DNA of 64,000 nt, taken from assembly GCA_027484025.1 (NCBI GenBank), contig JAIXTI010000081.1, positions 152,954-216,953 on the forward strand. Direction: 5' to 3'. The notes beneath the pieces are model-generated. The model worked only from the letters and a program-made list of their open reading frames with translations, made no database searches and was not told where the DNA came from. The DNA is from a bacterium. GTDB lineage: Bacteria; Gemmatimonadota; Gemmatimonadetes; Gemmatimonadales; Gemmatimonadaceae. Every line of letters begins with the position of its first letter. The first letter of the stretch is position 1. A program made the translations under genes and the position numbers. This document shows positions 15,714 to 25,296 of this stretch, in pieces.

Positions 15714-16685
15714 CTAGGCGGCGGTCGGTCGCCGGCGCGCGTCGACGAGGCTCACCAGGGCGACACCGCCCACAATGACGGTCATAGCGACCCAGGCGAG
15801 CTTAGGGAGGCGCTCCCCGCCGAGCGCGACACCGAGCAGGACCGCGACGAGCGGATTGACGTACGCGTAGGTACCCACCGCGGCCGGGCTCGCCACCTTA
15901 AGGAGCCACATGTACGTGGAAAAACCAATGAGTGAGCCGAAGGTGATCAGATAGAGTAGCGATAATGTCGATGTCAGCGTGATCGTGGACGGATGCACGC
16001 GCGAGAACTCCCCCATGCTTCCCGACAGGAGCGTGAGCAGCACGCCCCCCGTAAGCATCTGCATGGAGATCGCGAGCGCCGCCGGCTTGGCTTGGCGGGA
16101 GCTGCGCGAATAGAGCGAGCCCACCGTCCAGCTGAGCGAGCCCACCGCCAGCACGGCGGCGCCAACGGGGTCGACGGCGGCACTCCGGCCGGCCGGCGTC
16201 CCCGACGCGGGAAGCACCAGCAGCCCCACCCCCACCAGTCCGATGAGCACCCCCACCACCTGCATCGCGCGCGGACGCTTCCCCTGCCACGCTTCGCAGA
16301 GCACCAGCCAGAGCGGCACCGTCGCCACGAGGACCGACGTGAGCCCCGAATTCACCCGCTGACTGGCCCACGACACGGCGCCGTTCCCCACGAAGAGCAG
16401 CAGCATGCCCACGATGGCCGCGTCCCGCCATTCGCGACGCGTGGGGGCCGGCGCGCCGCGCCAGCGCGAAAACCCATAGAGCGCACTGCCCGCCACCAGA
16501 AAGCGCACCGCCCCCATGAAGAAGGGCGGAATGGTCTGCACCCCCCACTTGATGGCGAGATAGGTGGAGCCCCACACGATGTAGATGACGAGGAACCCGC
16601 CGATGAGCTGCCAGCGCGGCACCGGCGGTATCGTGGTTTCGATGAGGCGGGGGGTGCCTGAAGGGCGCGACGCGGAGGCGCTCAA
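15714..16685 (-). CDS. EamA-family (DMT) exporter, YedA-like
   Basis: 323 residues. The frame opens at TTG 16685, which overlaps the stop of the upstream flippase-like gene by 4 nt (TTGA); no ATG precedes the first helix. About ten membrane helices form two EamA repeats. The first begins GGFLVIYIVWGSTYLAIKWG and the second follows residue 165. The N-terminal repeat closely recalls YedA-type drug/metabolite transporters, proton-coupled exporters of amino acids or small metabolites in the inner membrane. Coupling to the next gene suggests co-expression, though a shared substrate is not evident. Confidence 0.85.
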   Translation of the reverse strand: MSASASRPSGTPRLIETTIPPVPRWQLIGGFLVIYIVWGSTYLAIKWGVQTIPPFFMGAVRFLVAGSALYGFSRWRGAPAPTRREWRDAAIVGMLLLFVGNGAVSWASQRVNSGLTSVLVATVPLWLVLCEAWQGKRPRAMQVVGVLIGLVGVGLLVLPASGTPAGRSAAVDPVGAAVLAVGSLSWTVGSLYSRSSRQAKPAALAISMQMLTGGVLLTLLSGSMGEFSRVHPSTITLTSTLSLLYLITFGSLIGFSTYMWLLKVASPAAVGTYAYVNPLVAVLLGVALGGERLPKLAWVAMTVIVGGVALVSLVDARRRPTAA

Positions 16686-17713
16686 GTCGAGACAGGGAGC
16701 GGGGCGGACGAGGGCGTCGCTGCGGGGCGGAGTGCCCGCAACGCGGCGTCACCGGCGGCCAGACCACCAATGAGGATGTAGAGGTAGAACGTGTAGAAGC
16801 GCCACCACAACAGCGCCGCGGCGAATATCCCGGCGGGAATGGCGCTCGACAGCGTGGCCGCGAAGGCCCCTTCGATGAAGCCGCCGCCACCTGGCGCCGG
16901 GACCACGACTCCGCCGTAGAACAACGCCAACGGCCAGAGCACGAGTGGCGCCAGCGTGTCCATGGTGAACGGAAACGACGGGTCGCCCAAAAAGACCAGG
17001 ATGGGCAACGTGGCCACCTTGAAGCACACATGCAGTACCGATCCGCCAAACGCGAGCGACATGCGCCACGGGTTGGCCGCCCGCAACGACTGCACCGCAT
17101 CGCGGAGCGACCGCAGCGTGCGCTGCACGACGCGCCATCGCCCGGCATGAAGCCCAACCGCGGACGCCCAGCGCGGCGCCGGTCCGTGCGCGTTCCGCTG
17201 CGACAGAAACCACCCCGCCGCACCGGCCCCAAGGACGAACGTGCTGTACCCACCCACCAACGCCAGCAACCCACCAACACTTGCGCCACGGCCGCGGAAG
17301 AGCACCGCCAACACCGTGCACACGACCACCAGCGAACACATCTCGAGAAACAATTCGAGAAAGAGGACCAACACCCGCGACGCCGCGTTGGTGCCACTCT
17401 CGGCGAGCACCAGAAAGCGCGACGGCTCCGCGCCCGACCGTGCCGGCGTGATGGCCGCCGCAAAATCGCCGGCCAGACAGACGCGGAGCGCCGTCCCGAA
17501 CGCCAACGGAATGGCACAGGCTCGCGCGGACGCCTGAATCTTGAAGGCGCGCGTCAGGATTTCCGCTGTCACCGTCACCAGCGCCGCCGCGTGCACCGGC
17601 CACGCCAACCACGGCATCCCCTGCGCCGGCCAATGCCCCGACACCACCCACGCGGAGGTGCCGAACATGAGTGCAAATGAAAGGCCCGTCACGAGCCAGC
17701 GACGCCAGGACAT
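16682..17713 (-). CDS. Flippase-like membrane protein (UPF0104 / LPG-synthase TM domain)
   Basis: 343 residues from ATG 17713; GTG 17731 or TTG 17737 would add up to eight residues and overlap the GGGGTCAGA hairpin. About eight hydrophobic segments are spread over the length. The sequence has the polytopic pattern of the YbhN/UPF0104 group related to the flippase half of lysyl-phosphatidylglycerol synthase, including EILTRAFKIQASARA near the N-terminus and PAPGGGGFIEGAF in the C-terminal half. It lacks the synthase domain. A role in moving a lipid-linked molecule across the inner membrane is family inference. Confidence 0.7.
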   Translation of the reverse strand: MSWRRWLVTGLSFALMFGTSAWVVSGHWPAQGMPWLAWPVHAAALVTVTAEILTRAFKIQASARACAIPLAFGTALRVCLAGDFAAAITPARSGAEPSRFLVLAESGTNAASRVLVLFLELFLEMCSLVVVCTVLAVLFRGRGASVGGLLALVGGYSTFVLGAGAAGWFLSQRNAHGPAPRWASAVGLHAGRWRVVQRTLRSLRDAVQSLRAANPWRMSLAFGGSVLHVCFKVATLPILVFLGDPSFPFTMDTLAPLVLWPLALFYGGVVVPAPGGGGFIEGAFAATLSSAIPAGIFAAALLWWRFYTFYLYILIGGLAAGDAALRALRPAATPSSAPLPVST

Positions 17714-17730
17714 GGCGCGCAAGATACTCA

Positions 17731-17789
17731 CCCCCAAAGGGGTCAGACTCCTTTAGCCAACCCTAAAGGAGTCTGACCCCTTTTGGGGG
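17731..17789. repeat. Long GGGGTCAGA hairpin
   Basis: The left arm 17731-17756 and right arm 17763-17789 are reverse complements over 26 bp except for one extra A in the right arm. The core is AAAGGGGTCAGACTCCTTTA, and the loop of about six bases contains CCAA. The hairpin lies between the divergent flippase-like and aminotransferase genes and partly overlaps possible upstream starts of the former. It belongs to the same family as the tandem array at 15606-15671. Confidence 0.85.
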
Positions 17790-17876
17790 ACGCGTGAACG
17801 GACTGGCGCCATCGGGTTTCTGATGGTCCATTGATGCGGAAGGCCATCCCGAATTTTCTTCAGCCTCGAGGTTTCC

Positions 17877-19049
17877 GTGAGCACCGTGTCCCGTCGTCAG
17901 TGGCTTCGCACAACCGGTTTGGGTGTTGGCGCCAGCGTGGCGCTCCCCGGTCTGCTTCCCGCGTCGGAAATGTCACGCGTGCTGGGTGGCGGCCTCCCGT
18001 ACTCGGCGCTGCTCGAGCAGATGGAGCGCGACGTCACCACCGCGCGGCGCGCGGCGGGGCCCATCCGGCTGCAGTACAACGAGAACCCGTTCGGCATGTC
18101 GCCCAAGGCCAAGGACGCGCTCATGGGCAACTGGGCGCAGCACACGTGGTATGTGCCGCCCATTCGCGAGGAGATCACCGAAACGTTCGCCAAGCATGTC
18201 GGTGTCCCCGCCGACCATGTACTCGTGACGCAGGGCTCGAGTGAAGTGCTCTCCATTCTCGCGCTCGCCTACAACATGAACGGCGGCGAGATCGTCGCGC
18301 CGTGGCCGACGTTCGAAGATCTGCCGCGCTGGGGCGAAACCGTAGGCGCGAAGGTGCATAAGGTGCCGCTCGATCACCGTCTGGATCATGATCTCTACCA
18401 GATGGACCAGAAGATCAACGGCAGCACCAAGCTCGTCTTCGTCTGCAATCCCAACAACCCCACGTCGAACCTCGCCGACGATCAGGCGCTGCGCGACTTC
18501 GTCTCCAATGCCGCCAAACGTTCGACCGTGATTGTGGACGAAGCCTACTACGACTTCGTGGACATGCCGGGCTACAAGAGCATGACCGATCTGGTGCTCA
18601 AGGGCGAGAACGTCATCGTGTCACGGACGGCGAGCAAGATTCACGGCCTCGCCGGTCTGCGCGTCGGCTTCGCGGTGGCGCGCCCCGACATCATCAAGAA
18701 GCTCAGCCAATACGTGAGCGGCGACCCGAACGTCTTCGGCCTCACCGCCGCAAACGCCTCGCTCATGGACACCGAGTATCAGGCTTTCGTGAAGGCGAAG
18801 AACACGCAGGGGCGCACCATGCTGCTCGATGCCGTGGCCAAGCTGGGCAAGAAAGCCGCGCCGTCACAGACGAACTTCGTGTTCTTCCAGACCGGCAAGC
18901 CCGTCGAACAAATGCAGAACTACTTCGCCAGCAAAGGCTTCACGATTGGCCGCGCGTTCCCGCCGTACACCGACTGGTGCCGCGTCTCCATCGGTACTCC
19001 CGACGAGATGAAGCAGTTCTGCGCGGTACTCCCGGCAGCGTTGGCGTAA
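17877..19049 (+). CDS. Tat-exported histidinol-phosphate aminotransferase-like protein
   Basis: 390 residues from GTG 17877. The N-terminus has a twin-arginine signal (SRRQWLR followed by a hydrophobic TTGLGVGASVALPGLLP). The rest is a fold-type I PLP aminotransferase close to HisC: LQYNENPFGMSP, TQGSSEVLSILALAYN, CNPNNPTSN, VDEAYYDFVD, and the PLP lysine in SRTASKIHGLAGLRVGFA. The catalytic residues look intact. A folded, cofactor-loaded enzyme exported by Tat is consistent with PLP binding before transport. Its substrate outside the cytoplasm is unknown, and it is unlikely to serve histidine synthesis. The 3' end is 2 bp from the convergent hrpB gene. Confidence 0.85.
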   Translation: MSTVSRRQWLRTTGLGVGASVALPGLLPASEMSRVLGGGLPYSALLEQMERDVTTARRAAGPIRLQYNENPFGMSPKAKDALMGNWAQHTWYVPPIREEITETFAKHVGVPADHVLVTQGSSEVLSILALAYNMNGGEIVAPWPTFEDLPRWGETVGAKVHKVPLDHRLDHDLYQMDQKINGSTKLVFVCNPNNPTSNLADDQALRDFVSNAAKRSTVIVDEAYYDFVDMPGYKSMTDLVLKGENVIVSRTASKIHGLAGLRVGFAVARPDIIKKLSQYVSGDPNVFGLTAANASLMDTEYQAFVKAKNTQGRTMLLDAVAKLGKKAAPSQTNFVFFQTGKPVEQMQNYFASKGFTIGRAFPPYTDWCRVSIGTPDEMKQFCAVLPAALA

Positions 19050-19051
19050 AC

Positions 19052-21586
19052 TCAGGTGCCACGTGGCTTGGCCCGCCTCGTCGCCGTCGCGGCGAGCGGG
19101 TCGTCCGGCCACGGATGCCGAGGGTATCGGCCGCGCAGTTCCTTGCGCACCTCGAAGTAGCTCGACTTCCAGAAGCCGGCGAGATCGCGTGTGACTTGCA
19201 CGGGGCGCTGCGCCGGCGACAGCAGATGCAACGTGAGGGCGACGCGCCCATCCATCACGGTGGGCGTCGTCGTCCACCCGAAGACTTCCTGCAGCTTCAC
19301 CGCCAACACCGGTGCAGTGGGCTCGCTGTAGTCGAGCGTAATGCGCGACCCGCTCGGCACCTCGATGTGCGTTGGAGCCAACCGGTCGAGCAGCGCGCGC
19401 TGATTCCACGGCACGACACTGCACAGCGCTTCGTGCCAGTCGATCTGCTCGAGCTGCGCCCACGTGCGGACGTTGTCGAGGAACGGCGCGAGCCACTCCG
19501 ACGCCGATGCGACGAGCGCGTCGTCGGAAACATCGGGCCACGACGCATCGTGCGCGTGCACGAACGCGAGTCGGTCGCGCAAACGCTGCGCCCCCTCGCG
19601 CCAAGGCCATGCGCCAACGCCCGCACGTACCAGCTGCGACAGCAGTGCCGCACACACCTGTTCCGCATCGGGATCGCGCTGCGGCTTCTCTTCGAGCGTC
19701 ATGGCGCCAAGCATGGTGCGCTGCACCGCTTTCACGCTGCGTGTACGCTCGTCCCATTCGACGACGGACACGCGCACCAGCTGCTCGCCAAAGTCCTCAT
19801 GAATGTCGTCGAGCGAGAGCGGCGCCGCGCGAGCAATGCGATACTCGGGAGGCTGTCCTTCGAGATCGGCCACCGCGAGATACGGCGCCTCGTACAGGCT
19901 GTCGCCCTTGGGGAGTGACGCCCCGCTGCCGTTGCGCAACAGATAGCGCCCCTCGCTGCCGGGGCGCCGCTGCGCCACACGATCGGGAAAGGCGAGTGCC
20001 AGCAATACTCCTACATCACTCTCGCTCTCAGGCACACGGGTACTGCTGGTCACGCGCCGCGCGATCTCGATGGCATTCTGCCTGACGCGTCGCGCGGCGT
20101 CGCGATCGGCACGCGCGCCGTACATGGCGAGCGCACCGCCATCACCCCCGCGCTCCAGCAGTTCGGTGCGCAGTCGCACATCGGCGGGCGCCTTGGCAAA
20201 GCCTTCGGCGCGCAACACATCGCGCTCCTCGAGCAGCGCGGCAATGGCGGCACCGTGTGTCAGCACACCGCGCGCATCGGCGACGAGCACCAGGTGAGCA
20301 AGACGGGGCGACAGCGGCAGCGCCGCCATACGCCGACCATGCGACGTAACGCGACCGGAAACATCGAGCGCGCCCAGCTGCTGCAAGAGCGCGCGCGCCT
20401 GCGCGAACGGCCCCGCGCGCGGCACATCGAGCCAGCGCAGCTGCGACGGGTCGGCAATACCGGCATCAGCGAGCTCCAGCGCCAGCGACGACAGATCGGC
20501 GTCGATGATCTCGGGACGCGAACTCGCGAGAAATCCGTGCTCTTCGTGCACGTCCCACAGGCGATAGCACACGCCGGGCGCCACACGCCCAGCGCGGCCG
20601 CGGCGCTGATCCGCCGACGCTTTGCTCACGCGCACCGTGTGCAATCGCGTCAGCCCCGCCGTGGCATCGTAGCGCGGCACACGCGAATATCCCGCGTCGA
20701 CGACAATGCGCACACCTTCAACGGTGAGACTCGTTTCGGCGACACTCGTACTCAGAACGACCTTACGCAGCCCGGCCGGCGCCGGCGCCAACGCCGCATC
20801 TTGATCCGCCAACGGCATGCTGCCGTGCAGCACATGCACACGCACGTTGGCGTCCACGGCACCCACCAGCCGCTCTTCCACGCGCCGCTGCTCTCCCATG
20901 CCCGGCAGAAAGACCAGCACATCGCCATCGTTGGCGCGCAATGCGTCACGGACGATGCGACTGGTGGCGGCCTCGAGTTTTTCGTCACTCCGCAGTGGCG
21001 TGTGATGCGTGACGATGGGAAACATGCGGCCACTGCTGCGCACTATCGGTGCAGGCCCGGTACCGTCGCGCAGCAGCTCGGCAACGGCTTCGCCATCGAG
21101 CGTCGCCGACATCACCAGCACCCGCAGCTCCTCTCGGACCTGCTGCGTTTCCAGCACCAACGCGAGCCCGAGGTCGGCGTGCAGCGAGCGCTCGTGATAT
21201 TCATCGAAGAGCACAGCTCCGTAGCCGTCGAGCGTTGGGTCGGCCGACAGCAGTCGCGCCAACACGCCTTCGGTCACCACCTCGATGCGCGTGCGATTCG
21301 AAATCCGTGTTTCACCGCGCACGCGATAGCCCACGGTACCGCCCACCTGCTCGCCCAACAGTTGCGCCATGTAGTGCGCCGCCGCGCGCGCGGCGAGCCG
21401 GCGCGGTTCGAGCATGACCACGCGTTGTCCCGCCATCCACGGCTCATCGAGCAGCGCGAGGGGAACGCGTGTGGTTTTCCCCGCGCCCGGTGGTGCTTCC
21501 AGAACTGCTACACGCCGCGCACGCAGCGCGTCGCGGAGCGCTGGCAGCGCCTCGAGAATAGGGACATTCACCTGCTGATCGCTCAC
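19052..21586 (-). CDS. hrpB: ATP-dependent helicase HrpB
   Basis: 844 residues from GTG 21586, which overlaps the stop of the S41 peptidase gene by 4 nt (GTGA). The helicase core includes Walker A APPGAGKTT (residues 32-39 hold GAGKTT), DEYHERSL as the DEAH-type box, SATL, and motif VI QRRGRAGR. The C-terminal half matches the HrpB-specific region up to the PRHPWPDDPL motif that typically ends HrpB. HrpB is a DExH helicase of uncertain cellular role, implicated in RNA processing. Length fits the family (about 800-850). Confidence 0.93.
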   Translation of the reverse strand: MSDQQVNVPILEALPALRDALRARRVAVLEAPPGAGKTTRVPLALLDEPWMAGQRVVMLEPRRLAARAAAHYMAQLLGEQVGGTVGYRVRGETRISNRTRIEVVTEGVLARLLSADPTLDGYGAVLFDEYHERSLHADLGLALVLETQQVREELRVLVMSATLDGEAVAELLRDGTGPAPIVRSSGRMFPIVTHHTPLRSDEKLEAATSRIVRDALRANDGDVLVFLPGMGEQRRVEERLVGAVDANVRVHVLHGSMPLADQDAALAPAPAGLRKVVLSTSVAETSLTVEGVRIVVDAGYSRVPRYDATAGLTRLHTVRVSKASADQRRGRAGRVAPGVCYRLWDVHEEHGFLASSRPEIIDADLSSLALELADAGIADPSQLRWLDVPRAGPFAQARALLQQLGALDVSGRVTSHGRRMAALPLSPRLAHLVLVADARGVLTHGAAIAALLEERDVLRAEGFAKAPADVRLRTELLERGGDGGALAMYGARADRDAARRVRQNAIEIARRVTSSTRVPESESDVGVLLALAFPDRVAQRRPGSEGRYLLRNGSGASLPKGDSLYEAPYLAVADLEGQPPEYRIARAAPLSLDDIHEDFGEQLVRVSVVEWDERTRSVKAVQRTMLGAMTLEEKPQRDPDAEQVCAALLSQLVRAGVGAWPWREGAQRLRDRLAFVHAHDASWPDVSDDALVASASEWLAPFLDNVRTWAQLEQIDWHEALCSVVPWNQRALLDRLAPTHIEVPSGSRITLDYSEPTAPVLAVKLQEVFGWTTTPTVMDGRVALTLHLLSPAQRPVQVTRDLAGFWKSSYFEVRKELRGRYPRHPWPDDPLAATATRRAKPRGT

Positions 21587-23991
21587 CGCCGACGCGACGA
21601 GCGGCCGTCGAGCTGCTGCACGAGCCACTCCTGCGCACGCGTCACGACGTCATCGGTGCCACTCCGGTAGCTGCGTGGCGTGAGCCGCGCCTCCACCAGC
21701 GGCGTGAGCCCCACGCGCTGCCATTGCCCGCCGTCGGTACGACGAAGCTCGGCGGCCGGCACCGTCAGCACGAGCCCACCGGGCAGGCCAATGTGTACCG
21801 CTTCGGCCGGTGAACCGGCGGTCGCGGTCCCCACGAACGTCACCCCCGTCGTCGCCTCGAGTGTGAGGGCCAACCGCTCCATCGCCCCGCTCGTGCGCTC
21901 ATCGACCAGCGCCACCAGTCGCCCCGCGTAATGCCCCGAGGTATCGCCGCGCGATACACGCGAGCGCACCTCCCGCTCGTCGGGACATTGCTGCGCCGAC
22001 TCACGCAACGTTTCCACTAGACACGGTGCCGACTGATAGCGGTGCAGTTCACGGGCCACCACCGCCACCTCGCGCTCCCGCAGGGCGCGCAGCACGACAT
22101 CCGCTACGCGACTGCTATCGGCCAACGCGCCACGCAAGTCGACAATCAGCGCGCGCGCACCGCGATGCTTGCCAAGTTCGGCGTCGACGGTCTGCTCGGT
22201 CAGCCTGTTCACATCGACGTACGCCACACCGTTGCTCAATGCCATCGATGCCGATTGCCACGGCCGCTCGACCTGCGGCTGCAGCGCCATGTAGTCCACA
22301 CGGCGAGGCACGTTGAGCTGACGCTCCCTGTTCGTCACGTCTCGCACGCGCACCAGTGATGCGCCTGGATTCCCGCGCGGCATGAGCGCGGCCAGCTGCT
22401 GCTGCCTCGACCAGTCGTTGGGCGCCGACACCGTACGGCGGTGCTCCTGCATCCACGCCGGTATGGGATATCCGTCAACGGCCGTGAGCTCCTGCCCCGC
22501 GACGAGTCCCAACGCGCGCGTCACGGAATCGGCAATCACATCGGTGATGATCGCGCGCCCATCCGCCCAGCGCACGCGAAACGGGAGTGTGGCGACACCA
22601 AGCACCGTATCGATCGACGCACCGCGCACGGCGACCTGCGCGTCATCGAAAGCGCTGACCATCTGCTGCACGGTATTCGCATACTCACTGGCCGAACGCG
22701 CGGCCTCGTACCGCCCAATCGCGCGCTCGAACAACGCATCGATGTCGTCATCGTACAGATCGCGATGCGCATGACGTGCACGCATAAGGCTCCACACGCG
22801 CGCGCCACCCAATACGCGTGCACCCATGTACGGATACGGATCGGCATCGTAGTAGCCCGGGAGCGCGGCGCGCGCGCGTACCGGTGCCAGGCGCGACGCA
22901 CGCACAAAGCGGCCGCTCCGCAACATGGCCACCGCCGCACGCATCGCGGGCGCACTGTCGGCGGCGAGCACTGCGCGTCCCACCAGCGTATCGATCACGA
23001 TGCCGCTGCTGCCGTCGGCGTGCAGCAGCTCACCGGTGCGCAGCCGCACCGACAGTCCGTAGCCCAATGCGACACGGACACTTGGCACAAGCGCGTCATC
23101 GTGCACGGCCTCTTCAGCCACCAACGTGGCGCGGCCACTTGCCAACAGTCCAAGCACCCCGCGCGGCAACACCGTGTTGCCGTTGGCGAGCACCACCACC
23201 CGACGCGGCGCCGCATTGATGGGTGACACGAGTGCGCCGTCACGACCGAGCCACGCATCGTCGAAGGTCCACGCACCAGCCTGCGCGCGCGCGCCACCCA
23301 CACGGCGCACGCGTACACCGCTCAGCGTGAACGGCACCGACGCCAGCCGCTCCACGATCTGTGTGCGCGCAACGAACGCATCGATACTATCGGCATTGGC
23401 CCCTGCCGACGCGGTGCGCAGGTCGAGCACCACGCGCGCCGGCACGGCGACGAGCGCCTGTCGTACACCGACCGCCGCGCTCTCTTCGTAGCGCGTGGCC
23501 GAAGGAATCTGCAATACGAGAATACTGTCGCGCGTTCGCTCGACGTTGATCGTCGTCACCGTGAGCGGCGTCCGCGTCTCGTTCTCCTGATCGCGCTCCA
23601 CGCGCGACAGCGGATCGTTGAGCGCCGCCAGAAAGCGCGTGTAGGCGAGCTCCAACTGCTCTGCGTTGTCGGCACGGCGCACCAATGTCACGGCACGAAT
23701 GAACGCCGAGTCGAGTGGCGCGCCGCGCACCGCGACGGCGGGGTGATGCAACGACGCCAGATGCCACACATACGAGAGGCGCACCAGGCGTGCGATGCCC
23801 GCCGAATCGGAGGCCGCCGGCTGCGGCTCGGGATCGTCGGGCGCCGGCGGCAGGGCGATCTTACGGACCGTGGCATCCACTTCGCGCACGCTGGGCCCCA
23901 CCGGGGTCGGTACGGGCGCTACGGGAATGCAGGCACCAAAGAGCGCCACCGCGCACGTGGCGGCCAGCATCGAAGGCCGGAGTCGCGTCAT
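21583..23991 (-). CDS. S41-family peptidase-like lipoprotein with tandem S41 domains
   Basis: 802 residues from ATG 23991 (an in-frame ATG at 24003 is alternative); the much longer open frame upstream is antisense to the tRNA-editing gene. A lipobox (ALFGAC) follows the signal. The C-terminal half has an internal PDZ-like segment (DVIADSVTRALGLVAGQEL, then TAVDGYPIP), VDLRGALAD, and LVALVDERTSGAMERL with the likely nucleophilic Ser near residue 700. The usual lysine is not evident. The N-terminal half repeats the core pattern (VVLDLRTASAGA, VVVLANGNTVLPRG, GYGLSVRLRTGEL) without the Ser, so it looks like a degenerate S41 copy. It is followed, with overlap, by hrpB. Confidence 0.75.
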   Translation of the reverse strand: MTRLRPSMLAATCAVALFGACIPVAPVPTPVGPSVREVDATVRKIALPPAPDDPEPQPAASDSAGIARLVRLSYVWHLASLHHPAVAVRGAPLDSAFIRAVTLVRRADNAEQLELAYTRFLAALNDPLSRVERDQENETRTPLTVTTINVERTRDSILVLQIPSATRYEESAAVGVRQALVAVPARVVLDLRTASAGANADSIDAFVARTQIVERLASVPFTLSGVRVRRVGGARAQAGAWTFDDAWLGRDGALVSPINAAPRRVVVLANGNTVLPRGVLGLLASGRATLVAEEAVHDDALVPSVRVALGYGLSVRLRTGELLHADGSSGIVIDTLVGRAVLAADSAPAMRAAVAMLRSGRFVRASRLAPVRARAALPGYYDADPYPYMGARVLGGARVWSLMRARHAHRDLYDDDIDALFERAIGRYEAARSASEYANTVQQMVSAFDDAQVAVRGASIDTVLGVATLPFRVRWADGRAIITDVIADSVTRALGLVAGQELTAVDGYPIPAWMQEHRRTVSAPNDWSRQQQLAALMPRGNPGASLVRVRDVTNRERQLNVPRRVDYMALQPQVERPWQSASMALSNGVAYVDVNRLTEQTVDAELGKHRGARALIVDLRGALADSSRVADVVLRALREREVAVVARELHRYQSAPCLVETLRESAQQCPDEREVRSRVSRGDTSGHYAGRLVALVDERTSGAMERLALTLEATTGVTFVGTATAGSPAEAVHIGLPGGLVLTVPAAELRRTDGGQWQRVGLTPLVEARLTPRSYRSGTDDVVTRAQEWLVQQLDGRSSRRR

Positions 23992-24069
23992 ATTAGACGT
24001 CATGGCGCTCAAGATAGCGCACGGGCCCCTCATCGAGCTCCTCCCCGACCTCTCCACGCACTGTTTCGT

Positions 24070-25293
24070 ATGTCGTCCGGCATGAACAGCGGCTCCACCA
24101 GTCCGCACGCACTCCCAGACACCATCCGCCTGTACTACGACGACGCCCAGTTGGCGCGCTTCAGTGCATCGGTCACCGACGTCGCGGGGGACGGACGGAT
24201 CGTCTATCTCGATCGCACCGCCTTCTACCCCACCTCGGGCGGGCAACCGCACGATCTGGGGACACTGGCGGAGGTGGCGGTGGTCGATGTCGTCGATGAA
24301 GACTCGCGCATTGCTCACCATCTGGCCGAACCGCTTGGGCTCCCAGCGGGGGCGATGGTCGTGGGCCAGATCGACGTGGCGCGCCGAATCGATCATATGC
24401 AGCAGCACACCGGGCAGCATCTGCTGTCGGCATTGCTCACCGACGAGTACGGCTGGCCCACCGTGAGCGTGCATTTTGGCGACGAAAGCTCCACGGTAGA
24501 CGTGGCGGGCGAAGGGCTCACGCCAGAGCTGCTCGCGACCATCGAGCAGCGCGTCAACACGCTCGCGCTGGAAAACCACGCGGTATCGGTCTCGTACGAA
24601 GACGCGAGCACCGCCGAGGGGCTGCGCAAGGCGAGCGACCGTGAGGGGACATTGCGCATCGTCACCATCGAGGGGCTCGACCGCAGCGCCTGCGGGGGCA
24701 CGCATGTGGCACGGACCGGCGAGATCGGCGCAATCTTTCTCCGCCGCTTCGAGAAGACGCGCGGCAACACGCGCATCGAGTTCATCTGCGGGCATCGTGC
24801 CGTCCAGCGCGCGCGGCTCGATGCCGACCTGCTCTCACGGGCGGCGCGTCCCCTCTCGGCGTCGCCACACGATCTCCCGGCCTTGGTGGAACAGCATCAG
24901 GCGCGCGTCGTGGAGCTCGAACGCGAGCGCAAGCGACTTCTTTCCGAGCTCGCCGGTTACGAAGCGCAGGCGCTCTGGCAGTCGGCGCCGCTCGACGCGA
25001 ACGGGGTGCGGCGGGTGCGGCGCGTCATCACGGGCGCCCCCAAAGAGGCCGAGCCGCTGGCGCAGCAGCTCATCGCGCTGGGTGGCTGCGCCGTGCTGGT
25101 GAGCAACGACAGCACCGGTGGCGTGCTCTTCGCGACCGCGGCCGATACCGCCCTCGATGCCGGCCAGCTGCTCAAGGCCGCGCTGCAGAGCGTCGGCGGA
25201 CGCGGCGGCGGTGCCCCCCGCCTCGCCCAAGGCGCCGTGGCTGACCCTGCCTCTTTACCCTCGCTCGCCCTCACCCTTGGCTTTCCCGGCTGA
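24070..25293 (+). CDS. Alanyl-tRNA editing protein (AlaX-like, with DHHA1 domain)
   Basis: 407 residues from ATG 24070 (ATG 24082 is possible). The N-terminal portion matches the AlaRS beta-barrel (DRTAFYPTSGGQPHDLG). The zinc-binding editing site is intact: HTGQH near residue 116, and CGGTH near residue 212. A helical stretch and a DHHA1-type C-terminus with glycine-rich GGRGGGAPRLAQG follow, as in the C-terminal half of AlaRS. These proteins hydrolyse Ser- or Gly-mischarged tRNA-Ala in trans. The aminoacylation domain is absent. The next gene starts 3 bp downstream. Confidence 0.88.
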   Translation: MSSGMNSGSTSPHALPDTIRLYYDDAQLARFSASVTDVAGDGRIVYLDRTAFYPTSGGQPHDLGTLAEVAVVDVVDEDSRIAHHLAEPLGLPAGAMVVGQIDVARRIDHMQQHTGQHLLSALLTDEYGWPTVSVHFGDESSTVDVAGEGLTPELLATIEQRVNTLALENHAVSVSYEDASTAEGLRKASDREGTLRIVTIEGLDRSACGGTHVARTGEIGAIFLRRFEKTRGNTRIEFICGHRAVQRARLDADLLSRAARPLSASPHDLPALVEQHQARVVELERERKRLLSELAGYEAQALWQSAPLDANGVRRVRRVITGAPKEAEPLAQQLIALGGCAVLVSNDSTGGVLFATAADTALDAGQLLKAALQSVGGRGGGAPRLAQGAVADPASLPSLALTLGFPG

Positions 25294-25296
25294 CCC

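Noticed and set aside
23992..24795. N-terminal extension of the S41 peptidase frame
   Set aside because: This part is antisense to the tRNA-editing gene; the signal peptide and lipobox begin at ATG 23991.
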